In this document: positions 48,363 to 59,576 of the stretch, one piece after another
Numbering within the stretch: the stretch's first letter is position 1
How the letters are laid out: every line of letters starts with the position of its first letter
Assembly: GCF_011397635.1 (NCBI RefSeq)
Contig: NC_064754.1
Span: forward strand, 30,112,543 to 30,176,542
DNA from: Epinephelus fuscoguttatus
Lineage: Eukaryota; Chordata; Actinopteri; Perciformes; Serranidae
Direction: 5' to 3'
Length of the DNA stretch: 64,000 nt
Notes under the pieces: model-generated
What the model was told of the DNA's origin: nothing
Databases searched by the model: none
What the model saw: the letters and a program-made list of their open reading frames with translations, nothing else
Made by a program: the position numbers and the translations under genes

Positions 48363-51300
48363 TTTTATTTTGCTTTTTTCAAGTGACACAGGAAGGAAAG
48401 AGAAAAAATGAAATGGAAAATAAAAAATAAAAATAAAAATAAAGAATGATAATAACAATAATAACATCATAACAACCTGGGGGAGACGTTGTATATTGTC
48501 ATTCTTTTCTTTTTTCCCCTTTCTTCTTCTTCTTCTTCTTTAAGGGCGTGGCTGGGATTTGGCCTTAAATGTAGTCCATTTTTGCCACTTTTGATTAAAA
48601 TCCCTTCCTTTAATTCTCAGACAAAAAGTCAATTTTTCCATGGCATATATTTCTTCAACAATGTCCAGCCATTGTCTTGGCCCTGGGGGATCGCTTCTCA
48701 TCCAGTTTCTTGTCAGGGCCTTTTTAGCAGCAATAGTCAATATTTTAAAGAGGTAAATGTCTCTCTTTTCAATTACTTCAACAGGGATAAGTCCTAGATA
48801 TACAGTCCGTGGGTCTTTGGGCACTCTTAGATTTAAAATTTCCTCCATTGTTTGGATAACATTATTCCAGAATAATTGTATTTTTGCACATGTCCAGAAG
48901 ATATGAGAATGATTGGCTACTACATGATCACACCCTCTCCAACATTTCTGTTGTTGTTGTATTTGTTTAGTCTTAATGTGTGGAGTGATAAAAAAGCGTA
49001 TAAGATTTTTCCAGCCGAATTCTTGCCATCTTCTCGAACTAGTTGAAGATTGTTGTGTGTTGCACATGGAAAACCAATCATTCTCTGACAATATGACATT
49101 GAATTCTTGTTCCCATTTTGATTTGATATATAATGAGTTTCTTCCATTACAGTTTTGGAGGCTGCTATACAGTTTTGATACAATCTTTGAGGGGGTTCTT
49201 TTATATGCGCCATCAAAAATACAATCATCTCATTAGTCTCCGCTGATAAGTGCCTATTCACTTCCTTATCATAAAAGTTACGTAGCTGTAAATAACGGTA
49301 CAGGTCTCCGTTTACAAGATTAAACTCCCCTTTGAGTTTATCAAAGTTCTTAAAAGTTTTCCCTTCAACAAGTGTACATATTGCTGTTATGCCCCTCTCC
49401 GTCCACCTAATAAACGTGTCATCTAATACTCTGGGGCCAAAGTCAGGTGAATGAGAGGGCCACATCAACAACCTACTGTCACCTTCCATTTTGTTTTTCT
49501 TAACAATCTCAAACCATGTTTTCAAAGTGTTTCTCAAAATCGTGTTATCTTCCTTATGATCTATACATTTTTTCCCCCCTAATCTAGCAGGGGGTGGCAC
49601 TTTATCTAAATTGAGTTCAATATTTTTCCACTTGGCTTGATATTCTGGGGAACACCAGTAGACAATGTATCGCAGTTGAGCCGCATAATAATACTGTCTA
49701 AAGTCAGGCAGGGCAAGACCTCCTCGCTCTTTATCTAGCTGGAGCGTTGTGAGTTTTACCCTTGGTTTTGCGCCTGCCCAAATAAATCTAGATATTAATT
49801 TGTTCCACACAGAGAACTGGAATTCTGGGATCCTAATGGGGAGTGAGAGGAAGACGTATAATAGCCTAGGCAGTACATTCATTTTTATCACCTCTATCCT
49901 CGAACTGAAATCTAAAATTAATGTTGACCAACGTGTTATATCTTTCTGAATTTTGTTGGTCAAAATCGGTAATTAAATTCAAACAGGTTATTTAAATTCT
50001 GTGTAATTATTACACCGAGATACTTAATCCATTTTGTGTCCCACTTTAGTTTATATTTACTCCTAATTTTACTGTTCGGTAGGTAATTTAAGCAAAGTAC
50101 CTGTGTTTTTTTGATGTTCAGTTTGTATCCTGACATCTTGCCATAATTTTCCAAGGTGGTTAGAAGTCTGGGGATTGTTACGTTTGGATTCCTTAGATAG
50201 GTGATAATGTCGTCAGCAAACAGGCCTATTTTATGCTCCTCTGTTGCTATGTTAATCCCTTCCAGTTCATCATTTTGTCTGATATTCTGAGCAAGCGGCT
50301 CTATAAATAACGCAAAGAGGGAGGGGCTGAGGCAGCATCCCTGCCTTGTACCTCTGTTAAGATTAAAATTGTCTGTCAGAGAGCCATTGATCCTCAGCCT
50401 GGCAATAGGGCTACTGTAGAGAGCTTTTATACAACTAATAAATTGGTCATTAAAGCCAAATCTCTCCAGAACTTTATAAAGAAAAGGCCAACTAACTCTA
50501 TCAAATGCCTTCTCGGCATCGAGGCTAATCAAGGCTGTACTGAGTTGTCTATTATTAATATGTTCTATAATATGTAGTGTGCGTCTGATATTATCCTGCG
50601 TTTGTCTGCCCTTTATAAATCCAGTTTGGTCTTCATCTATTAAGTAAGGAAGAAGATGTTCCAGCCTTCTAGAAATGATGGATGTGAATAGTTTATAATC
50701 TACGTTTAATATGGAAATCGGTCGGTAAGATTCACACAACTCTTTGTCTTTGCCTTCCTTTAGTATCACTGAAATCACCGCTTCCTTCCATGATGGGGGT
50801 ATTTTACCATATTTAAGAGTCCAATTCAAAGATTTAAGTAATGTGGGTGCAAGGTCCTCCCTAAAGATCTTGTACCACTCGTTTGGGAAGCCATCACTCC
50901 CTGGGCATTTATTATTTTTCAAATTGCTGATAGCTCTGTCTAGTTCTTTCTTTGTAATTGGAGCGGATAAAGATTCATTTTGTACCTTACCTATGGAGGA
51001 GATCCAGTGATAGTAAGTATTTTTTAATCATCTCATCATCCAGTGGATCTGGTTCTGAGTATAGTGACATGTAATATTTTTTGAAGCAATTTTCAATTTC
51101 CAGAGGTTTAGAAGTTATAACGTTATTCAATGGGTCTCTAATCTTAGATATGCAGCTTTTAATTTGTTGTTTTCTAAGGCGTCGTGCCAGAATCTTTGTT
51201 GCTTTAGGGCCAGATTCGTAAAAGGTTTGTTTTGTGAATCTAATTTTCTTTTCAAGTTCATCAGTCAGGATTGCATCTATTTGTTTCCTGATTTCTTTTA

Positions 51301-54300
51301 ACTGGTTCGTCAGTGTTACATCTATATTCGTTTGTTTTTGTTTCTCTAATTTTTTCAATTCTTCCTGTAATTTTTCATATCTTAGCCTCTTCACTTTATT
51401 CATGTAAGCTGTCCGTGATATCAAATTCCCTCTCATAATTGCTTTAATCGTATCCCATACCATCGTTGGTTCCACTTCACTATTAGTGTTATTTTCAATA
51501 CAGTCCTTAATTTCTCTTTTTATATCCTTAACAGTTGTTGTGTTATTCAGAATCCCAATATTCATTCTCCACAGTGTGCTTTTATGTCTGTCATTTAATT
51601 GTATAGTTAAGTAAACTGCGTTATGGTCTGAAACATCCGAGGTTCCTATTGAGCATTCTTTCACCCTATGTCTATCTGTGATATACATCAGAAAGAAATC
51701 TATTCTTGAGTGAATCTGGTGTGTGGCTGAGAAATGGGTAAAGTCCTTCTCTGAAGCATGGAGATTCCTCCAGACATCGAACATACCAGTCTCTTTGATT
51801 AAGATGTTAAGGTTTTTTGACATATGCAGTTTGTGTTGTTTTTTACTTGTCGTGTCTAATGAGTAATTCAGGATTGTATTCCAGTCACCAGCACAGATTA
51901 ATATACCCTCACTGAAAGTGACAATTTTATCAAAGAGCTGAGTAAAAAAATTTTTATCACTTTCTGGAGGAATATAGATACAAGCAAATGTGACCAATAT
52001 GTTATCAAGTTTTCCTTTGACTAAAACATATCTGCCTTCCTTATCTCCTTCTGCTTTAATTAAGTCAAAATTCAGAGAGTTAGACACCATGATAGCCACT
52101 CCTCTTTTCCTGCTATTTTTGCATGCACTGAAAAAGGAATTCGAATACCCAAACCTCTTCAACTTATTATGTTCTTCATTAGACAAATTCTTTTCTTGAA
52201 GCATTACAACATGTGTTTTATCTTTTTTAAACTTAGCCAACACTTTGCTTCTCTTAATCGGATTTCTTAGGCCATTTACATTCAAAGTTGTGATCTTTAA
52301 GCTATCCAATCTTGACATAAGCATCACATGTGACAATAATCTCCCCCAGAAAAGAACACAGAACAGTAATAACGGTAACTATTTTACAGAAAAAGAGATA
52401 AGAGAACCTGGGCTTCCAAAAGGGGGGGGGAGCTGTCTCCCCCTGAGTGACCCAGTTGGAGGGTCGTGGGTTAAGCCTCTCATCTTGAGAGGGCCCGATA
52501 TTAGAGATGGTTATTAATTCTAACAGAAGAACTGTCCCCATCCTGAGTCCAACTAAAATGTAACAGTAGTGGAGACCACACTACCCGATGATAATCAAGT
52601 CATTAGGCCAAAAATAAATGATTTAGTAAAATATAGTAGTAATAATAATAATAATGAATTTTTCTTTCCCCCCAAAAGGCAGGGTCGAACAATGAAAAAT
52701 TACCACCCAATTGTGAGAGTAGCATGTAGCCAAAAAGAAAAAAACTCAGGCGTCCTCCGCTGTGTTGTCCCTCTGGAACTCCCGCAGTTTCTCCCTCGCT
52801 CTCTGTGAAGTGGAGTTACCTTTCTCCCGGCGGTCTGCTCTCCGCTCCCGTCCGAGAAGCTCCGAGAGATATGAATTCAGCACAGACTCTCTCTCACGCG
52901 CCTGCGGCGGGTCCACTTTGTAGCCCCGTCTGTGTAACTCTTGCCATGCTGCGTCTGCGCTGCTGTATGTTCTGACTCCGGTGTCCCAGTGGATCCTCAT
53001 GTTGGTATAGGGGGTTTGGAAACGTACTCCCTTCTCCCTTAAAGCTCTCTTGATCGGGTTGTATTCCTTGCGCTTCTTGACAATCTCAGCGGCGTAGTCA
53101 TGGTCAAAGTAGATCACCCGCTTGCCCAGTGATATTTTGCCCTTTCTCCAAGCCTCCTTCAGTACCAGTTCCTTAGTTGTAAACTCCTGGAAATTGACAA
53201 TAATGGGTCTTGGAGGGTCTTCGGGTGGAGGTTTCTGCGTCAAGGAGCGGTGTGCCCGTTGGATTTTCAGGTCGAGGTCCTGCGGTAGCGGTAGCTCACG
53301 CTTAAGGAGTAGTGATGAAATGGGGTACCGAATCTCCCTCCTCACCTTCTGCCACTCCAAATATGCGGATGTTGTTTCTTCTAGATCGGGACTCCAGGTC
53401 CGTCACTTTAGCTTGAAGAATCTTTTGCTGTTTGGCAAAGGCAGAGAGCACCACATTTACCTCCGCCGCCCAGTCCTCCATACGCCCCACTCGGGTCTCC
53501 GCTTCGTCAACGCGGCCGGACAAACTTTGCACCTCTTTTGTTAAGTTATCAAGTTTGCCATTAATTTCTTGGCTCATGTGGTTGATTTCTTGCCGCAGGG
53601 AGTCGTTACCTTTCGTCAAATCAGATTTAAGGTCCTTAATCGCCGCCATCAAGTCGTTCGAGTTCACACTGGTTTCACCCTCCGGGGTGTCCTCCATGCC
53701 GCTGCTAACACACCGTGCCTCCAGGTTGCTAACATTAGCTTTCGCCTTCACCCCTATGCTGCCTTTTTCTTGATTTTTAGACATTTCTTCTTCTCTTTTT
53801 TGGCCTCTTGTGAGTCTCTTCCCACTCATCTAACAAAGGTGCCACTCAAAATTTAGTAAACGAGTTTTTAGTGGGAAAATAATAACTTTTCTCGGGAGCG
53901 TGGTCTCAGGTGCGTCTGACTACTCCATGAGCTGTACCGGAAGTCCTAAATTAGGCTTTTTTAACACTAAAAAAAAAGTTACAGTGCAAACAACAGCAAA
54001 ATAAATTTTGAGTTGGGATCATAATGGTCTCACTAACTTAGGAAAGACTCAGCAGCTGGAAATGTCGCCATTATCTGTGTAGGAGCAGCTGAGACTGTTG
54101 CTACAATGACAATAGCTGGTCCACCATAACAGTCCACCTTGAGTGAGCCCGGTCAGGTTCCATTCTTAAGCTAACTTTGCCCTCTGGGCTAACGTCCTTC
54201 ACTTTTATCAGCAAGTGGCGAGCAAGACATGGGAACTTGTCTTGGGTCTTGAAGAGTTATAGAATTCATTCACTGACAAATAGCCTCATATGTACACACA

Positions 54301-57300
54301 CTACATGGCTATTTTTAACTTCATACTTCCTGTTCTGGTCACTGCAGCCTCACTGTCACGCGTCATCATCACACACACACACACACACACACACACATTC
54401 TCTCTATCCCTTTCGACTGCACGCTTGCTATGCACACTATCTGGCACCTAAATGAGGCACCGAAATCTGCATTGTGTATCAGTCATCTAGGAATCTGTGC
54501 CACATCCTTACACCTTTCCGACATAAGAATTTGGGGAGGGGCTACATCTGATAACATTTTGTAACATTTTAATCTGGCAAGGTTTTAGAGTATGCAGGAT
54601 TTTAACGTCTCTCTCAAGATCTCTTTTATCATTTTTCACACAAGTACTTCTTGTTTTATGTGTTCAAGTCATGTATGTGTAAAGACAACTGGATAAAACA
54701 TTGAAGGTGGGGCACTGTTCATTTCTGTGAAAGTTGCTCAGTGGCACATGAAGCCAAAAATGTTAACCTTCCATGTGTAAAACAACTCAAATGTTCCGCT
54801 CTGCCTCTGCATAGTTGGATCAAAAGCAAGTGCACTAGAAACTTTCGCTGGCCAAGCAGCTAAATTCTGGTTTAGTGCTCCACTGACTTAAATAGGAATA
54901 AATTATTTAATCATGCAGCTCTTTTAGACTTTATAAGTGTTATTGGACCACATGGATCAATATGTGATAGTAAAAGGAGTCATTTTGCAGGGGTTGTGAC
55001 GCTCAGAAAAGTTTATCCATTGATTTACAGATGTCTCTTTCACAATGTAAGTGTATGGGAAAAAGCGTTTTGCGTCACACAGTGGACCAGAGAGTTGTAA
55101 TGCCACTGTTTGGCCACTATGTCAGAATGGTTTTATAGCCCGGCGTTGTCCCTGCAAGCTTGATCCAAATGCAACACTGTAAATGCCGTCAAGGACAGAT
55201 TGTTCAAAAGTCTGCAACATAGTCCCCATGTTAATGGTTATAGTGGAAACGCCAGGAATTTTAAAAAGGCTTAAGCTGGAAAAGTTGGTGTATCAATTTA
55301 AAACAAAACAAAACAAAACACGCATAACATCAGAGACGGGGGGGCTGTATTAGCTTTAACTAGACACTCTGAAAACATTACATCTTTTGCTGATCTGTAT
55401 GTAACAATTTATGGCACCTGTTGAATATACATACACAGATAAATAAATAAAGTAAAATGTAACAAAGTACAGTGGAAACAGACTCGCATACAGCATGCAT
55501 CTTATTTGCCCGTGAAGTTCAGGCAGGTGATAAGTGTGATCTATGTGGAGGAGACTGTAACGTTCCTCAAATTAATACATGAAACAAACAAATGCCATAT
55601 TGCCATTATGTTTTCTACACCGGTTTCATTCCTTTGGCATTTGACTGTGGCTCTTTTAACTCAACAGCTTGTTACATGCTCTTGTTCTGCAATGATTTAA
55701 TTGCACTTGACCAAGGAACTGACACCACCAGCTGTTTATCTCAATGGTCTAACCCCTAATATTGACTTAACTGTAGTGCATGGAAACATGCATTCATGAA
55801 GTCACATTTTCTTTTGCCCATTCTTTGGAAATTTGGTTAAAAGTTGCACTATATTTAGATGGGAACTTGACTTGTGACAGCAGGCCCTCGCCTCACCTTC
55901 AGCTATGACTGTAATAGCTTTAAACAAATAGACTCCTTCACCTGCAAAATGACCATTTTGTGTATCAATGACTTGCCACATGTTACTTTGATTATGTGTT
56001 TTTCTTACATGCCTCCACAAAGAATCCAAAAGCAGAGAACGTTCTTCATGAATTGAAATAATCAGGGTCCACACTTTATAGCAGAACAGCCGCGAAACTA
56101 TATCAGAACAACACAGTCTCACACAATTTGTGCAGCATAATCAAAGTCTCATGCACATGCTCAGGCAGGTTTGGAAAGTACTGATCATTCAACTGGATAA
56201 AAAGAGACTTGGATTATACTGCACCAGTTTGTAAGCAGATATTTTGTTGTAGTTTTGCTGTTGTTAAAGGCGGACCCTAATTACTTCAATTCATGAAGAA
56301 TGTTGCCTTATTTTTTGGATTCTTTGTTCACTGTGGAGACATGCATGAACAACAAAATGTTTAAACAAAGTCAGTGTAACACAGGGTGAGTAACTGATCT
56401 ACAAAGTGTCATTCTGTGGGTGAGGTATTTCTTTAAACACACTTAAGACCTGGTTGGACGACACGTTGTACAAACTAGTTTGTCTCAAGCATAACCGGCC
56501 TTCAGTCAGTTATTAATGTGCTGTCATCCTGCAGCCTCCTTTGCAATGTAACTCCTGCATGTAAAGGCTTACATGCAGGAGTTACAGAAGCTAACACCAT
56601 TGACACAAAAACGTATTGATAATGTCGGGTCAGATCAGTGTGTGTGTGTTTGTTTGAATCAGGCTCCATCTCCTCGGTCTAAACCCAGACATGAAGTGGG
56701 CAGCAAGAGCAGTCATCCCAGCAGCTCTCCTCCACAGTACAAACTCCACAGCTTCAGTATCCTCAACTATGACAGGGAGCGGCTGGATAGAAAGGTATTG
56801 GTGTGTGTTTGTGTGGTCTAAGCCCATCCACAGCATCCACTTCTCTAATGTGTGTGATGCCCTGAAGGCACCAAAGTCTCGCCAGTCATTACGCTGTCTC
56901 TCAGATTGCAGAGTACGAAAAGGCGCGACGGGATCCCCCAGCCGACCTCGTCCATCAATACAAAGAGGTCACACGCAGACTGCAGTGGCAGAAAGCACAG
57001 CTGGAGCGAGGCTCTTCTGCTCTGCTGACAGGTAACACACACACAGAATACATAAGAACTTGCACTTTACCAACATATGTAAGTATATGCAGGGGTGGAA
57101 TTTTCATTTTTGGGAGAGTGGGGGTGCATTGATTGATATTCTGACTGACCCCATAGGTAAAAAAGTGCAGAATAAAACCACACTGGATATGGTGGGAGTA
57201 CTTACTTCATCTCCTCGTGCTTGGATTAAATACAAATTCGCCCTGATATCTGCCCTACACCCCACAGCAATATGCAAATGAAATTATGTATTTATTATAA

Positions 57301-59542
57301 AACTAGAGCCTCGAGGCTTTTAAGTACAAAGCTGTCATAGGCACAAGATTTCACAAAGACACCTTTATAAAAGAAGTTACTTTTACACAAGGCAATATAT
57401 GAGGTTATGTCGGCACATTTAAGCCCTCACATTGTTTAAGAAACTAAGCACAATAAAGGTGGTGCAATAAAGCAAAATGTATAAAGTGAGGAGTACAATG
57501 CATTTTTTCATGGCAGTATGCATGTGATATATTAAAAACTAATTTTTAACTCCATTAAACTGGATGGAACATAAGATTTCAAAATGTATCTTCTGGCTCT
57601 GATCACACAGAAAACATTTTAGTAGCTGGAGGCGCCTTTTTGTCATTGTTTTCAATGGGAACGAAGCTTTTTGCTCGCTGTTTTTGAGTTGTGATGCGCC
57701 TTGTGTTTCTGCACTCTGAGTGCCTGGCGTTTTTGCTGAAGCGCTCTGGACTCCTCGAGTTGAAAAAACTTCAACTCAAAGCGGAAAAACGCCACACAAT
57801 ATCTCTTTTTTCGCAATCTTTTTCTCATTGTCCAATCGGATGTTTTGAGAGGCGGGCCTTCTGCGGTGGTGGTCACGACAACAATTTTACAGTTGGTAAA
57901 CAGAGGAGGAGAAACTGTTGGTAGCAGTTGCTGGATACCCAGAGCTATATGGCCTGACAATATACACCAGGTTGTCAAACTGCCCCCGAGGCATCCTAAA
58001 ATATGCCTGTAAACAGCCATCATGGAGGAGAAGCTCCTGGACCAACTGGTGGTACTCTCCATGATCCACCCTTCTTATTAGGGTCTCATGTACCCACACA
58101 GATCTCCGTTTCCCTGTGTGCAACCAGCCTCTCACCCTCGACCAGAGCTACAGCAAGTACCCTCTGCCTGAACATTTTAGGAACTAGATAAAATAAATTC
58201 AATACAATAAATAAAGTGTAAATTGATTACACAGGAAGGTTAGAATAAGGAGGTGAGTCTGTGGTTGCCTGGCAACAATAGAAAGGTGCAACAGGCGTTT
58301 TTTTGCTCAGTACAAAATCACCTGAGTAGATACTATAATTGAACATAATAAAAGCAAAGTAAAGTTAAAAAAAAAAAAGGAAAGAGAAAAAGAGAAAAGA
58401 AATGTGCTTAATAAAGAAAGACATTTTTTCCCCTTCCAGTAATTGCCTTCCTGAAAAAAGTGCTCACATACAATGTGGCAGTATCCTTATACTTTTTCTA
58501 AATAAACTGTCCACTTCTGCCATCTTTTCTCTAACAAGCCTTCCCTCACATGTAGTACATGAGTCAGTTTTTCCATTGTCCTTATTTCCTTTATGACGTC
58601 CAGCCACTGGTTCTGGGTAGGAGATTCAAGTTTGTACCAGTTTCTAGTAATGGCTTTCCTAGAAGTTGTAAGACGTACCTTAGCCAAACAGCGATCCTCC
58701 ATCTGTACCACTGGTGCAATGTGTCCCAAGTACAAAGTAACACGTTTTTGGAATCTTATATCTAAGCACCTTGGTCAAAACTGAGTGTACATCCTCCCAG
58801 AATGATTTCACTTTTACACAACTCCAAAAATATGTGTATGATGTGCATTTAAGGAACCACATTGTCTCCAACATGGCTGAGGTGTTGATAATCTTTTACT
58901 TTGGATCTTAAGTGTAATAAAAAACCGAACCGAGTTTTTCCAATTGAACACCCTCCATTGTTGTGAGCTAGTGGAAGTATGCCGGAGTTCACACGTCATA
59001 CCATTCATCTGATGTAATTTCCACTTCTAATTCGTCTTCCCATTTTGATTTCAGATATAATGTTGAATTGCCCTTACATTCCATAAGACTCTCATAAAAC
59101 CTGGAGATTACAAAACTCTTTCTTTGTGATCGGGGCCTTACAATGTTTAATCTCGACACTCCAGCCACCACTTTTTAAAAGTCAGGTTTTAAAATTCTTT
59201 TTAGTTTTTCATTTCCATTCTCTCCATTCTTTCACTATGTATCCTACAACTTATAAAACACAAATACCATCCAACTTCCATAACTATTTTCAGATGTAAT
59301 GCGTTTTTGGAGGAATCCAATACTGACTTCTAAAACAGTGCAAGGGACATGTCCCCTCTGTCCCCCCTCACATAAATTATGCCCCTGAGTTCATGTCTCA
59401 ACCTCTCAAACACCCACATTTCCTTTCTCCGTGTGTACAGAGTATGAAAATGTGTTGCGGCGCTCCTGCCAAGGGTATGCTGACTCCGTGAAGAAGTATT
59501 CCAGCCAAGGCAACAGGGTGAGTACAGCTGTACAGAGAACAC

Positions 59543-59576
<34 letters not shown>

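Larger units (their letters stand above)
48319..53962 (-). mobile_element. near full-length L1-type LINE, antisense in cc2d1a, with 17-bp target duplications
   Basis: CTAAATTAGGCTTTTTT occurs at 48,319-48,335 and 53,946-53,962, and the element fills the space between, 5.6 kb on the minus strand. Its poly(A) tail is the T-run at 48,336-48,357. A 5' UTR of about 115 bp, ORF1, a 0.4-kb spacer with a C/G homopolymer (52,422-52,431), ORF2 and a short 3' UTR with a GAA-type purine run follow in L1 order. The perfect duplication implies a young insertion. It accounts for most of the 8.6-kb intron between the C2 and coiled-coil exons. Confidence 0.93.
53963..56547. other. cc2d1a: right half of the large cc2d1a intron, repeats only
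   Basis: A (CA)n is at 54,370-54,396 and an (AAAAC)n at 55,303-55,321. GTCTCTTTCACAATGTAAGT near 55,030 belongs to a common fish repeat. No exon or RNA gene is supported. Confidence 0.5.
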
